Origin: Gloeophyllum trabeum ATCC 11539
Lineage: Eukaryota; Basidiomycota; Agaricomycetes; Gloeophyllales; Gloeophyllaceae
NCBI RefSeq assembly: GCF_000344685.1
Contig: NW_006920422.1
Coordinates: 1-64,000 of the forward strand
Direction of reading: 5' to 3'
DNA length: 64,000 nt
A program made the translations under genes and the position numbers. Shown piece after piece: positions 1 to 11,250 of this stretch. The notes under the pieces are model-generated. The model worked only from the letters and a program-made list of their open reading frames with translations, ran no database searches and was not told where the DNA came from. The number at the start of each line of letters is the position of its first letter. Position 1 is the first letter of the stretch.

Positions 1-583
1 GATGAGCTCAACTCGTTTGCGGAGCATCGCCGCCCAATTATCGTGTTACGCCCTCAGGCTACAACTCAAGTATTGGTGAGCTCCTTGTCTTGACTGTTAC
101 ATCTCCCTCGCTCTGACAAAGGAACAGCATAAAGTGGGTATCAAGTACAGCCGTCTCCACTGGGCCTGTGTCGATCAGACACGGTACCTTGACAAGGCGG
201 ATCTCCCAACCGATGCCAACACCCTTGTCGATGCTGACAAGCTCATCGACCTCAATTGTGCTTGGCTGGCTGATGATGACTTGGAGACGGTTATCCGTTC
301 CATCCAAGCCAGCCACCAGCGTGGTGGACCTCCTCCGAAGCGCAGGATTACCAAGAAGGACAAGCTTGAGCGGCGGGAGGCAAAGGAAGCGCACCTGGCC
401 CATGGTCAGAGGGATTATTTGATTAACCACAGGAAGGAGATGGCATTCAAGAAGGAGGACAACAAGAAGAACAAATGGGTAAAGCTCAAGGAGAAGAAGC
501 AGAGGAAAATAGACAACAAGATATACAGGGAGTTTGAGTTGGAGAATGGTATGGAGGAGGGTGCAGCTCAGAGCTCTAAATAG
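1..583 (+). CDS. 3' end of an unrecognised lysine-rich protein
   Basis: Only the last part of this gene is in the window. The frame is open from base 1 to 75, then a 46-base intron (76-121, GTGAGC..AAAG) joins in phase to an exon from 122 to the stop at 583. The joined product reads through Gln-His-Lys into Gly-Ile-Lys-Tyr-Ser. The C-terminal half is very rich in Lys and Glu (KKDKLERREAKE, then runs such as KKEDNKKNK), so it is likely helical and basic, possibly nucleic-acid binding or nuclear. I see no catalytic motif and do not recognise the family. It could be the tail of a transposon-encoded protein, because the next 2 kb is transposon debris. The splice junction is moderately sure; the function is unknown. 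Confidence 0.45.
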
Positions 584-761
584 CTTTCTTTTCTTATCTT
601 GTTCTGTTCTGATTGAAGTGTCCCTTTGCCCCTTTGTTCACATCTTGTGCTTCGCATTTTAATCACCACTCTTCCAAATGTCTTGGTTTGTCAGTTTAAC
701 CCGCCTGCATTCATTTGTAGTCTACAGCCATTTTAATTAAGTCGACCTGCCAGGTGATAAT

Positions 762-1039
762 GGTGGAGGGTGAACGGTGGACTTTGAGGACTCCAGTGCT
801 TAATGAAACAGAATCAGGGGTGCTCAAATAGGGGGTAGGAGGAAACCCCAGACCAATCGCATGAGTTTCAGACCCCATCGATGGTCGACGGAGCCAGGCT
901 GCAACCCGACGGAGATCGGTGGAGGGGGAACGGTGGACATTGGGGGGTTCGGTGCTTAACAAAACAGGATCGCGGGTGGTGGAATAGGGGGTAGCAAGAT
1001 CCCCCGGACCGATCGCATGAGTTTCGGACCCCATCGATG
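762..1039. repeat. Direct repeat, two 122-bp copies 156 bp apart
   Basis: The segment 762-883 recurs at 918-1039 with scattered differences. Both copies start GGTGGAGGG, contain AACGGTGGAC and an ATAGGGGGTAG motif, and end with ATGAGTTTC followed by GACCCCATCGATG. The gap between copies is 34 bases. No open frame of note spans them. The repeat lies between the end of the first gene and the transposase relic, so it may belong to a non-autonomous element or a local tandem duplication. No terminal inverted repeats were found. Confidence 0.75.
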
Positions 1040-1282
1040 CGCGATCTCTGCCTGCCAGGCCCGGCGGGACGAAATCGCCCGCGGGGGGCCGGGGTGCGAG
1101 AATGGCGGGTCGGCGCGTGCCAAGGTATGCCTCAGCGTGCGCGTAGGCCCACCCCCAGATGGTCAGTTAAGCGTGCCGTTGGTAATTCCCGCGAGCATCG
1201 CTAGGCCGGCCCAGCGTCCGTTCCATATGGGTAGGTATAGGAGCCGACAACCGCTGCTCGAAAGGTTAGAGTCGGGTTGATG
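1040..1282. other. GC-rich non-coding stretch
   Basis: This stretch follows the 122-bp repeats and abuts the point where the transposase relic loses its 3' end. It is GC-rich and carries only a shadow frame. No gene or RNA was recognised. The junction near 1283 is where the DDE domain breaks off, so this block was probably brought in by insertion or deletion. Confidence 0.4.
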
Positions 1283-2323
1283 TCAAGTGGTCGGACTAGC
1301 TAACCGAGCCTCCACAATGTCTCGAAGCCCTTCAAAATGATGAGTGCTGGCATTATCCATTACCAGGACGGAATTGCTCTGAGGGAACGGGCTCATGTTA
1401 TCCAATAACATGTCGATGTAGAGCTGGAACTCCTCCACAGTCCATGAGCAGGTCAGGATGTCGAGGTGTAGCACACCGTCGAGGGAAATAGCAGGTAGTA
1501 TCAAATGTCTGGCAAAGAGACTGAGCATGAATCTACGAGCAAATCAACAATGCACTTTTTACCCCGACCGAAGAAATCCCATCGACGTGCTCTATCACCC
1601 TCTGGAGCCCAAGCCATGGTCCTCTTCGTAGTATGCCGATTGCAGATTCATCCAGGAATATGAGCATATCCGGCCGATAATGCTCGCCCACCTCGATTTG
1701 ATACTGCACCCATCGTTCTTCATCTCGTTCGATTGCAATTCGACTGACCTGCTGATATTAGCGCAAACCAGAGTTATTATTTCGCGATCTCACACACCTT
1801 TTTCCGGGTATATCCTTGACGCTTTAGGGATCTTGATATTGTGGTCTCATCCACATCCACGTCGCATCCCTCCCGCAACATCTGGCGTAGTTCTGTCAGG
1901 TATAAGTCTGGTGTTCGCTCTACTAGTGCCTTGAGGTACTAAAGTCCATCGTTTAGAATCTCCAAAACAAAGTAGATAGAATTCATCACATACCGACACC
2001 TCAGCGCCAAGTAGTTCACAAGGACGGCCGGCTTGTAGAGGACGCCGTACGACTTGCCCCATTGTGCGCCAGAGCTGAATTACTTTCCGTACAGTCTTGA
2101 GACTGATTTCTGTACTGTTTGCAATATCTTTTGGTGTCGGAAATTCGGAAACTGCCTTCCAAGGGACCGGCGTTACCACGGCCTGCCAGCCAATGGCAAC
2201 GACCTTCCCACGCATGTCCCTATATGGCAAGCGAGGGACATGGCTCAGATGGCTATCGTTGCATGGCAAGGCACCCATGGCCAGTACTTTCACTATAGCC
2301 ACCAGTTTTCTCGCTTTCTTCAT
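1283..2323 (-). pseudogene. Decayed Tc1/mariner-type DDE transposase
   Basis: Fragments of a fungal Tc1/mariner-like transposase lie in order on the minus strand but in different frames. First, at about 2150-1950, comes an N-terminal helix-turn-helix with ISLKTVRKVIQLWR. Next, around 1935-1800, is a second DNA-binding part with LYLTELRQMLREG and DETTISRSL. The first catalytic Asp follows in FLDESA (about 1660), and the second in VMDNASTHH (about 1360). The frame then ends at 1283, before the expected Pro-Pro-Tyr-Ser-Pro segment with the third acidic residue. The N-terminal region also contains non-homologous sequence. Frame changes, stops and the missing C-terminus mean it cannot encode an active enzyme. 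Terminal inverted repeats were not found. The family call rests on the DDE spacing and HTH wording and is fairly sure. Confidence 0.75.
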
Positions 2324-2445
2324 CGTTTCTGTCTTGCTCGTTGTCTCCTTGATATTGTATATTACTTATATCACTTATATATTTGTTCCTATGCAGACAT
2401 GGAACATGGGGAGTGGAAAGTCCTCGACCACTATTACGATATATT

Positions 2446-2468
2446 ATACTAAGTATCAAACTTAGTAT
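2446..2468. repeat. Perfect 9-bp inverted repeat (hairpin)
   Basis: ATACTAAGT (2446-2454) and ACTTAGTAT (2460-2468) are exact reverse complements around a 5-base loop. The hairpin ends two bases before the start of the tRNA-like sequence. It could be a transposon terminus or chance in an AT-rich stretch. Confidence 0.5.
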
Positions 2469-2470
2469 CA

Positions 2471-2562
2471 GCTCTCTGGCAGAGTGGTTATTGCGTCTGT
2501 TTACTACATAGGTACCATTGCATTCAATATTTGAACCGGTCCAGGTTCGAATCCTCATGTGC
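2471..2562 (+). other. tRNA-like relic with intact A and B boxes
   Basis: The sequence carries a perfect RNA polymerase III A box (TGGCAGAGTGG, 2477-2487) and B box (GGTTCGAATCC, 2544-2554). The spacing fits a tRNA with a long variable or intron region. A 5-bp anticodon stem with two G-T pairs can be drawn around a 7-base loop. The loop reads ACT at the anticodon position, an unusual anticodon. The 5' acceptor strand (GCTCTCT) does not pair with the bases after the T arm, and the lower T stem is mismatched. A working tRNA is therefore unlikely. It is more likely a tRNA pseudogene or the head of a tRNA-derived SINE. Confidence 0.5.
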
Positions 2563-3054
2563 GCACTTTGGAATCCAGCATTCCATTTTTGGTAATGCCA
2601 TACACGACAGGTATCCCCGTGCTGCCACCCGGCAAGACCGTGGCAATGCCGTTGTAAGGTCCATGGCAAGGTCCATGGCAAGGTTTACTGATGTTTCATA
2701 AGGCGGTCCGCCCTTGCCGCATTGGGAAGCCTTGCAAGGCCTCGTAAGGCGATTTGGAAATTTCCGACAGGGGCCATGTGATGAGACATAGTGATAATGA
2801 GTTGCTTTTGTTCTTCTGGTATATGTCGCCGGTTGCTCATACTCGCGTCGAGGAAGGATGAAGGCTAAACAACCAGAGCTTGACCAGAGCATTGGGAAAG
2901 GTGTCTCATTACTTACCCTTTTTGGTTGGTTTGGTTGTCACGTGCTGCACTGCCTCCATCTCGGGCTCAAGTCCGGAGAGCCCTATCGTTTTGCAGTCAG
3001 CTGTAAGACGCCCTGTTGAGACCACGCCTCCCACGTTGACCTTTTGTGGCCAAT
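2563..3054. other. Intergenic stretch upstream of the HNH gene
   Basis: This contains short internal repeats (GGCAAGGTCCATGGCAAGG-like words near 2640-2690 and AAGG-rich words near 2730-2760) and no convincing gene. It should include the promoter of the HNH gene. The open frames on either strand here lack recognisable content. Confidence 0.35.
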
Positions 3055-4364
3055 ATGCTCCTGGAACCCGGCCCAGTTCCCCTAAGTGACGACTTTGTCC
3101 ATCCGAGTCCGACTGCTACACATGCCTACAGCTACTGCCGTCAGATTGAGCAGGAGATACTGCAAGAGCAAGCACAGGCACCCGGGAATAGTTCCCTGGC
3201 AATAACCTTGATGAACATTCGTATCGCGGGCCATTTGATCGACGTGCTGGCCCAGCAGCACGAAGACTATGCGTTGGCACGTGTTGTAGCAGACATTGTC
3301 GCCGGGGAGAGGACAAAAAGAATTGAGATTGGCGAATACTACAATCAGTATTTTATCAAGAGTTGTAAGCCTGCTTTCTGTGTCCCGTAAATCTTGACGT
3401 TGATCTGTGTCACTTAACTCATCATTTCCAGTCCGCGGCAACAGGGGACGGACTCCATCGCCTTCTAAGCACCCCTCAAGGCCACCATTTGACTTTCGTC
3501 AGGAAGTGATTAAACGCGAGCTAGAGAGCAGACAGGAAGAGTTTACGTACCCGAAGAATCATCACACCGCCAAGAAATGGGTACGTCCAGACTGTCGTGA
3601 CGCAATCCAGCCTCTGACCCATATTCATAGGCTCTGGTACGAGACAACTATCGATGTGTTCTTACGAAGAACGTTGAACTTTATAGCGATGCAAGCAAAG
3701 CAGATAAGTCGTTGAAACCAGTGAAAACGCAGTGCGCCCACATCTTCCCGGAGTCGACTAACAGAGACTTCTCCGACAACGAAAAGGTCAGACCTTGCGG
3801 TAGTTTCTTTCATCCTTCATTAATCTCGACAAATATTCTAGTTGGAATATGCGTCTCGCGTTTGGGCTGTTCTTGAAAGATTTGGCTACCCATCAATCAA
3901 AGACCAACTCCTGGGAGATCGCATCCACCTTCTCGACAATGTGCTGACTTTGGACCCAACCATGCACAGTGAGTTTGACGCCCTTCAGATCTGGTTCGAA
4001 GCCACGGTACGTCCAACGCAGTCGTATACGTTCACATGCTTTGTAACCAGCTTGGTTCTAGGACGTCCCTAATCAGTACGAAGTCGTATCTCCTCAGGAG
4101 GAGCTCTTAAGGCTTCTGCCGAATGAGGTCGTTACTTTCGAAAGTACCAACGAGCGCCTCGCGCTTCCCAACCCGACATATTTGCGCATCCACGCGCTGT
4201 GCTGCAGGGTCGCGCACCTGGCAGGCGCTGCCGAGTATTATAATAAATTGGAAAATGATGATGAGTACTGTGAGACCGGCCCCGTCCCTGCCGATGCCCT
4301 TGCGGCACGTTTATACGATTTAGCATTTCACAGGGAGGGGTTATTACATTCTCCTTTCTTGTAG
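3055..4364 (+). CDS. HNH nuclease domain protein
   Basis: Five exons join in phase: 3055-3364, 3432-3580, 3631-3786, 3842-4006 and 4062-4364, giving about 360 residues. The third exon reads LVRDNYRCVLT, and later CAHIFPES. This matches the start of the fungal HNH-nuclease fold (Arg-Asp, a Cys, then a conserved His-Ile-Pro), in which the His would help bind metal and attack DNA. The regions before and after (a helical N-terminal third and a C-terminus with a LRIHALCCRVAHLAGAAE helix) have no known function. Proteins of this kind are common as multi-copy families in Agaricomycetes. The ATG at 3055 begins MLLEPGPVPL; an in-frame GTG lies nine bases upstream. The substrate is unknown, and nuclease activity is inferred from the motif only. 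Confidence 0.75.
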
Positions 4365-4467
4365 GTCAATGCTCCCCTCAATAAGATCAGTCCGTACTTT
4401 TCTCTGCGCTGAGGACGGAGACTTTTGTTCGTCACAGGCAATCCGAAGCTGTTAACAATACACAGAG

Positions 4468-6214
4468 CTAAGGCAACGGTTCCCGACTACTTGAGAGACG
4501 ATTCAAATGAATATAAACATCTGTCCCGAAGCCGTCCATCGAGATCAACCGTAAGTCGCCGCCGAAGTAGCGAGCATACTGAAGATACATCATTCAGCCA
4601 CAAACTCGCAAGCGACCGTGCTATCGTACTCACCAGTCTGGAGAGCGGCAATCCATACCCGAAGCCTGCCATGGGCGCCCGGAAATCGCTCGCTTGGAAG
4701 TCCGGGTCGAGCTGACCCTCCATAGTTGTGTACATGTACGTCCAAATCAACGGAATGGCACTCCTCGGAATACCTCCACCCTCATCGCTGATCTTGATCG
4801 TGATGTCTTCCTTACCCTCGACGACAATCACCTTGATTGGCGGGTAGCTGTCTTCGCGGTCCACGCCAAACCGCTCGACGACGGCACGCAAGGAGTTCTT
4901 GAGGAGCTCGAAGACGATGTGTGAAAGATGGCCGGGGACGTAGGCGAAGTGGAGGTCTTTCGGGCAGATGAGTTCCACGGGAGGGCCCTTGAAGAGGCCG
5001 TAGTGTTCCTCGCAAACGAAACGCGCGTTCTCGATCGCTTCGCGGACAATGTCATGAACGTTCTGAAAATACGTCAGCGGGCGCTCTACGTATAACAAGG
5101 AACCACTCACCGATCTTATACAGATGATACCGACGTAGTCTGGATGCGGTTGATGCGTGTTCAGTGCGATGTCTACGAATCCGCGAACGCGGTCAGGGAT
5201 ATTTGCGATGAAAAGAGAAGCCGCACTCACGTTGTCCAATCAGAAACCGAATGCCGATACGGCTTAGGTAGAACCGGTCCAACCAAGACTGCATGTCATA
5301 TCCAATGTTCTTGGCATTTTGGCTGCGCTTCCACTCCAAGACACCTTGTGCAACCGTGGTCACGGTGGGGTCGTGCCGCCGCTTGATGGCTTCGAGCGTT
5401 TTTGTGAAGCGGTAGTTGTAGTCGCGAACCTCGGGAGGCCACTCTGTGCGCGTCGTACGAGCATAGTACCTGAAAGCCGAGTCAGAATCGCCTCGGGATG
5501 AGAAACAGTGGTAACGCACCTGCGCGCCATCGGTACCCTGAGCTTTAACTTGTTTGACACGCCGCCCTCCCCATTCCCGTTACTATGCTGCGAGCCGTAC
5601 GAATCCCCGAACGCAATATTGGCGCCCTCGTACAAGTCGTCACCGTGATAGGATAGTGAGGGGTTCGGAGTCGATTCTGGAAGGTGCTTGTCGTCGGGCT
5701 TTTGATGCAGCGCGCGTCTGAGTTCGGGCGACAGGTTGATGCGAGGGAAGTTAATTAGCTCCTGCAGAGGAACTGTCAGCATGCGAATACAACGGCAGAA
5801 AGAACGGAGCCAGAGGGGGTATGTGGACGAACCTCGAACGACTGAGCGTACCAGTTCTTCACTTTGTTGATGGACGGCATGGCGGATAGGTTGTGTGGGA
5901 GCGCATCGAGCTCTGCAACGCGATGCGCTAGGCGAACCGGAAGCTCCTCTGCTCCATAGCACGAATACCGTCAGATGGTTAGATGACCATGCCCGTTGCA
6001 CGTACGCACCTGCTAAGAACTGACTCGCCCGGAGCAATGTCCCCTGGTTGGGATTCTGTCCGAACAGGACCATTTGCTGGAGGGATACTGTGCGTGCCAA
6101 TTAGTGACTACCGATGCGCACAGACCGCTGAGACGGACCTCCTGTCTGGGGAAAGGACGCAAAGTGGTGTATCCTGTCCCATAGGGCGGGCGTTATGCGG
6201 AAAGTGGCGGACAT
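4468..6214 (-). CDS. Mitochondrial pyruvate dehydrogenase kinase
   Basis: This kinase phosphorylates and shuts down the E1-alpha subunit of the pyruvate dehydrogenase complex in the mitochondrial matrix. The ATG at 6214 opens [19 protein letters not shown], then a short intron leads to [20 protein letters not shown], the family's N-terminal signature. The helical BCDHK domain continues through ELPVRLAHR and [15 protein letters not shown]. The GHKL ATPase part shows the N box [12 protein letters not shown], the G1 box DEGGGIPR and the G2 box [10 protein letters not shown]. The last exon begins YARYFGGDL and stops at 4468. A Ser/Asn/Gly-rich insert of some 40 residues lies before the MARR segment (about 5690-5540). 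At least six introns are present. A branched-chain ketoacid dehydrogenase kinase is the alternative, but the wording fits the pyruvate enzyme better. It lies 20 kb from the complex's E3 gene. Confidence 0.9.
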
Positions 6215-6806
6215 GGCTGGCGAACGAGCGGCACGTCTTCAGCGGGGGCAAGCAAGGCGGGGAGACGAGAGGGAATGCGGGGAAGCGAGGGTCATGTATG
6301 AGCAGAAGCGGGGCGTATTTGACAAGGCTAGACAGTGCAGCAGACACTAGCCGGGGCGCGCTGTCCAATCCATTCCTTTGCCCCGCATTCAAGTCTAGAA
6401 GCAATCACGTGGAACGCGTCTGGTCCATGCGGGACCTCCCAAGCCGTGGCGGACTATCCATAGCCCGGTCTGAGGAGGAGCTCTGTGGCCGCGCACAACC
6501 GGCCGAGCACGTCCAACCGTCGGGAAATACTTCAGAGAATAAAAAAGATATTTCATCCCGCATCCATTGGCGTATGTTGCTCACATTCTCCTTGACGCTG
6601 CACCTGTAGACCCTATGCACATTTCGTAGTTCGTATAGGCTACATAATTTCTATTCGACTAGAGCTACCAAAAAAAACAAATGACAAGGTATGATACAAT
6701 ATGCCGTATATGCTAGTGTACTGGATGGAACGAATTGTCATACAGACCGTCTGTGAATATTAGGTAACGTATAATCTTACTTGCTGCTCTCCCGACCCTC
6801 TCGTGC
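6215..6806. other. PDK promoter and WC-1 3' region
   Basis: This holds the promoter of the minus-strand kinase gene and, toward 6620-6806, the AT-rich 3' end of the photoreceptor gene. No further gene was seen. Confidence 0.4.
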
Positions 6807-9546
6807 TCAGAACCCGTGGCCGGTCTCTGCTCGGACATTTGATGTATAATGCGGGTGTGGATGAGGATGAGCTGACGATGTGTATGACGGTCGCTGTTGC
6901 TGATAGGGCATTGTCGGAGTCCATGAATAGGGCTGCTCGGGTTGCTCGTCGATCATCTCTACCGAGCGCTTCGAAGGCAATCGGACGTGTTCATAGATCG
7001 CAGGAGCCCCACTTGACGATGACCGCGACGATTGTCCGCTTAGACTATCCCTCCGCTCGCTCTCCGGCGAAGAGACCGGAATGCTTTGACTCTTCAACTC
7101 GGCCTCCAACGCCTCGATCTCCTCCATCATACCCTGGTTGGCAAACTTGAGCTGCTGCAGCTCGTACTGCCAACTCGTCGCCGTCGTCAGCTCCGCAAAC
7201 ACGTTCTCGTTTGGTGGGTGAACCGTCGACCTGGCCTTCGGCACTGAACCATCGTCGACCTTGACCTGGCAGACGACAGGACGGGACGCACGCCGAGCGG
7301 AATCGTCCCAGAACGCAGACGCTAGAGACGAGCCCTGGGGAGCTTGCGACCGATAGACAACGACCGTCACCCTAAACGAACCTCCGTCCTTCTTCTTCAT
7401 CCAGCATCCAACGCTCACCGGGTCCTCCCGTTCGTTAACCGCCGTCCTTCCCACCGAGCCTTCCACGACTCTCACCATGTCCTCGTCTCTCTCCCCATCC
7501 GCCGTCACGACCAAGTCGCCGACGGGCCGCCCAATCATCTCGCCCACGCTCCAGCCCAAGATGTCCTTCACTGCTGCGCTTACGACCAGGAACGTACCAC
7601 CGCTGCTCAGCATACCCCAGAACTCCTTATCGGGAGTCGGATGGCGGTGAGCCGAACTTGAACCCTCCTCACCTGACCGCGACGTCGGCAAACCCTCAGG
7701 CAGAGGCATCAACCCGCCCGCCTTCGATACCGCCGCCCAACTGAGCTGCGGCAGCTCCTTCACTCTCCCGCTCAGCACGATCGCCTTGCGACCCTTCCCA
7801 GGCTCCACATGCAACCGCCCACGACACTCCACCCACACCCAGCTCCCCCACTTTGCCTGGGCCCGAAAGAGCAGGTCGACGGTCTTCGGAACACCCATCC
7901 CAGACGCAGAGCCAGCGCCCTCAGAGGCAGCCGATCCAGGATGCCCAGTCGACGACTCCTTGAGCTCCCGCATCAGCGGGACGACGTCCGCCGGATGGCA
8001 ATACTCCGAAATACACTTCCCTACGAGCTCTTCAGGCTCATACCCGAGCACCTTGCGTACCGCCGGTGCGACATACAGGAAAGAGCCCTTGAGCGAGAGA
8101 ACGTGGATGAAGTCGGGCGTTCCCTCGAGCAGAACGAGATTCAACGGGTGCGCGCCGTCGACCTCCGATTTGCCGTCCCCGGGCCCTCCGGTGGAAGCGA
8201 GAGCGTTGCTGTCGAGGGTCAATGGCAGGGAATTGACGAAGGCCTGCGACGAGAGCAGGGACCGGAACTCCTTCGAGACGGCGTGCATGGCGGTACCGCT
8301 AATCCGTCTGGCCGAAGCCCCAGCAGGTGGTGGTATGATAGCATTGGAGCTGTAATTCACGACATACGTGCCATCCCTCACTTTCTGTAGTATCGCGTTC
8401 GGCTGGTCCGTGAGGTCAACCTGGAAGCCGACCTGGTAGAACACCTCGTCGCGCTCTTCGGGGCTGTTGCTCGCGCCTCCGTAGAGCGGAATGACAGTGA
8501 CCAGGTTGATGAATGCACTGCCATCCTTGCGGTAGTTGACGATGCTCGTCTGGCATTCCTTATTGGCTACGAGGTTTTTCCTGAGGTAGGCGACAGATTC
8601 GGGAGAGGTAAACTTGCGCTCCTCGCCCTTCTCGAGACGACCCCCGGGCGCCTGAAGGAAGCGGCAGTTGCGGCCGATGACTTCATGCTCGTCGTACCCC
8701 GTCAAGGCATAGAAGGACGGGGACGCATACACGATCGGAGAATCGTATCGCCGCACGTCGACTACAGTAAACGAGCATGTCATGTCGACCGGTCCGAGGG
8801 TAATGGTGGGATTAGGGCGCTGTGCTACACGGGCCAAGAGCGAGAGAAGATCGAAGCCTGTGGCGGAGTAGAGAGGGAGACCAATGCCCGAAGACGAGGT
8901 GATAGGAATCGTCGGAAACATCGTCGTCCCCAGGACCGTCGCCAACGGGGCGCGCATGTCCAGCGGTACCTGGCTGCCGCCAGTAGAGCTCGAGGGGTAA
9001 GAATGGTGGCGCTGGCGAAGGGGGTCATAGGACGGTCTGAGCATGGGGCTGGGCGGCGACGAATCGGGCGGTGGCCTGTCCTCTGGCAAGAGAACGGACC
9101 GAGTGTCCACGGACGGGACTGACTGTCTGTGCCGGGGCGGTTGCATGCCATGGCCCAGCGATGAATAGGCTTGCGACTTTGGTTGCGAGCTCGAGGCGCT
9201 GGCAGAAGATAAGACGAAAACAGAAGAGAAATTACGAAACCACTCACGGATCCTCATCGACATAGAAGCCGTTGTTGCTGAACCAGGACGACGCGAGCGA
9301 CCCGGGCGCATTCACCATCCCCGCTGGAAGAACCTCGGCGCCGCCTCCGTACGCAAGCGTCGGCGGGCCTCCCAGCATGAACTGGGGCATCTGGAATTGC
9401 ACTGAGCCAGAAAACGTCGCAGAGTCGACGCCGGCGACGGCCTGGCTGCCATTGTCATCTTCCCCGTTGTAGTAGCCATAGTCTGAATTCGGACGTTGGG
9501 ACGAGCTCGATGGACCTGCGGGCTCAAAGTACTTTGAGAACGGCAT
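6807..9546 (-). CDS. WC-1-type blue-light photoreceptor (LOV/PAS)
   Basis: This gene encodes the flavin-binding blue-light sensor that pairs with WC-2 to control light-responsive transcription in the nucleus. Exon 1 (9546-9248) starts MPFSKYFEPAGPSSSSQRP. A 49-base intron follows, then exon 2 runs from 9198 to the stop at 6807, giving about 896 residues. The LOV core carries the canonical GRNCRFLQAPGG loop, with the flavin-adduct Cys near residue 278. A PAS domain follows (LEGTPDFIHVLSLKGSFLYV, about residues 450-550) and then a third (FLVVSAAVKDILGWSVGEM). A coiled-coil-like helix lies near the end (WQYELQQLKFANQGMMEEIE). No GATA zinc finger follows the PAS domains, as expected for basidiomycete WC-1, where WC-2 supplies DNA binding. 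The C-terminus is rich in Ser, Pro and His. Confidence 0.93.
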
Positions 9547-10072
9547 GTCGCTGCTGCGCGCTCGACGAGTGCTACGACGAGGACACGGCGCAGACGACGG
9601 TGGAGGGCCTTGAGGACGGCGGCGGCGATGACAGGGACGGATGTTGGAGCATGGACGGACGCCGTTTATATTACGCTTCGCGCTTAGCTTCTTTGACACC
9701 CCTCATCCGCTCTTTTCGCGCTGCCCTCCGTAACAGGCCATTACTCCCGCTCGCTCATTCCGCTATAAATACACTCGTGTTCTGTAGCCAAATGCAACGT
9801 CTATTGAGCTGTCTCACTACGAACGTTGTAGATATCAGCACCCGCTCTGCCAACACCTCCTAATAGTCCAAGCGAAAGATCCTTCTATGCCCCGTTTCCC
9901 CTAGCCGCCGCTCATAGGATCGAGCGGCGTAGTGAATATAGGGCAAGATGCAAATAGACGAAAGGCAGAGCAAACACAATCACCTCACTTACGTTTCCAG
10001 GCACCTCGTCCATACGGCAGGATATCATATACATGCTGCATATCGTAAGGTACAGGGTAACACAGAGATAGA
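9547..10072. other. WC-1 promoter and RPL10 3' flank
   Basis: Upstream region of the photoreceptor gene and downstream region of the ribosomal protein gene. Only shadow frames are seen, and no specific regulatory site was recognised. Confidence 0.35.
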
Positions 10073-10886
10073 TCATGCCGCGAGCTGAGTACGCAGGTTC
10101 TGCTCCAGAGGGCCCTTCGGCCGGATGAACTTGACGTATGCACCATCCCTAAGTCCGCGGTGAGGGTTGTAGCGGTACACGATAAGCAAGATACGCACTG
10201 GATCACACGCTTCTCCTCCTTCAGCTTCTGGTAATCTTCCCGGTCAACGTTCGTGAAGCCCCACTTCTTCGAGACGATGATCTTCTGGCGACCAGGGAAC
10301 TTGTACCGCGCACGGCGCAGAGCCTCCATGACGACGGGGGCGTTCTGGTCCTTGCACCGGATGGAAAGGATGATCTGGCCAATGTTGACACGGGCGACAG
10401 TGCCGTACGGCTTGCCCCACGCGCCACGCATACCGGTCTGAAGCCTGAGGTACGCGGACCGTCAATCTCGACCGCCTGCCCAATACTCCGCGTCTACGCA
10501 CCTATCAGCACCGGCACAGGACAACATCTTGTTGATACGGAGGACGTGGAAGGGGTGCACGCGGACCCTCAAATGGAACGAGTCCTTGCCGGCCGTCTTG
10601 GTGACATACTTGTTGGCGCAAATACGGGCAGCTTCGAGTGCTTCGCTCGACAGCTGCTCGTACTCGTCGGACACCAAGTGGACGCAGAAGGGGAAGTCGT
10701 CGACAGAGGCGCGTTTCCGGCCAAGATCGAAGATACGAATCTATACCATACGCATGAGGCTCCCAGCGCAAATCAAGTCCAACTGCTTCGACCGACCTTG
10801 GGGTCAGGGACACCACGGTTGTACCGCGACTTGGGGTACGGCTTGTTCTTGCAGTAGCGGTAGCAGCGAGCGGGACGGCGACCCAT
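10073..10886 (-). CDS. RPL10: 60S ribosomal protein L10 (uL16)
   Basis: A component of the large ribosomal subunit close to the peptidyl transferase centre, and the last protein to join during subunit maturation. The ATG at 10886 begins [20 protein letters not shown], the universal start of this family. After introns the frame continues through [56 protein letters not shown], then [35 protein letters not shown] and VSKKWGFTN. The gene ends with a short exon ([13 protein letters not shown]) and a stop at 10073. Four introns are evident. Length and order match the eukaryotic protein. Confidence 0.95.
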
Positions 10887-11250
10887 GACGAATGTAGATT
10901 CTGCAAAGCCAAGTCAGCGTCATCCGACGACATCTGGACGCATCCATCCCGCGCCCGCAGCATTTCCAGCTCAAACTGGCTGGAAGCGACAACGCAGCAG
11001 CATAGCAGCAAGGAAAGACGACTTACGGGTGGTGAAAGTTAGTGAGGACGACGGGTGGCAACCGAAAGCCTTTTGAGAGCGGGGACTTGGGGATTACAAA
11101 CCGCGGGACGAACTGGCTGAGTAAGCCCAGAGTAAGCCCGCGGTGGCGCCAGCTTGACTCGGCTGCACAGCCCCGTGGCACAGGCAAGCCTGGAAGCGGC
11201 TGTGGCAAGTGCACTCCCGCCACAAAGTTGACTACATACTACACAGTGAA
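10887..11250. promoter_or_regulatory. Divergent promoter, RPL10 / F-box gene A
   Basis: 364 bases separate the two start codons, which face away from each other. A strongly expressed ribosomal protein gene shares this interval with a probably weakly expressed F-box gene. No TATA box stands out. Confidence 0.45.

Noticed and set aside
2471..2562. A functional serine-type tRNA with anticodon ACT
   Set aside because: The acceptor strands do not pair and the T stem is mismatched, and this anticodon is not expected in eukaryotes.
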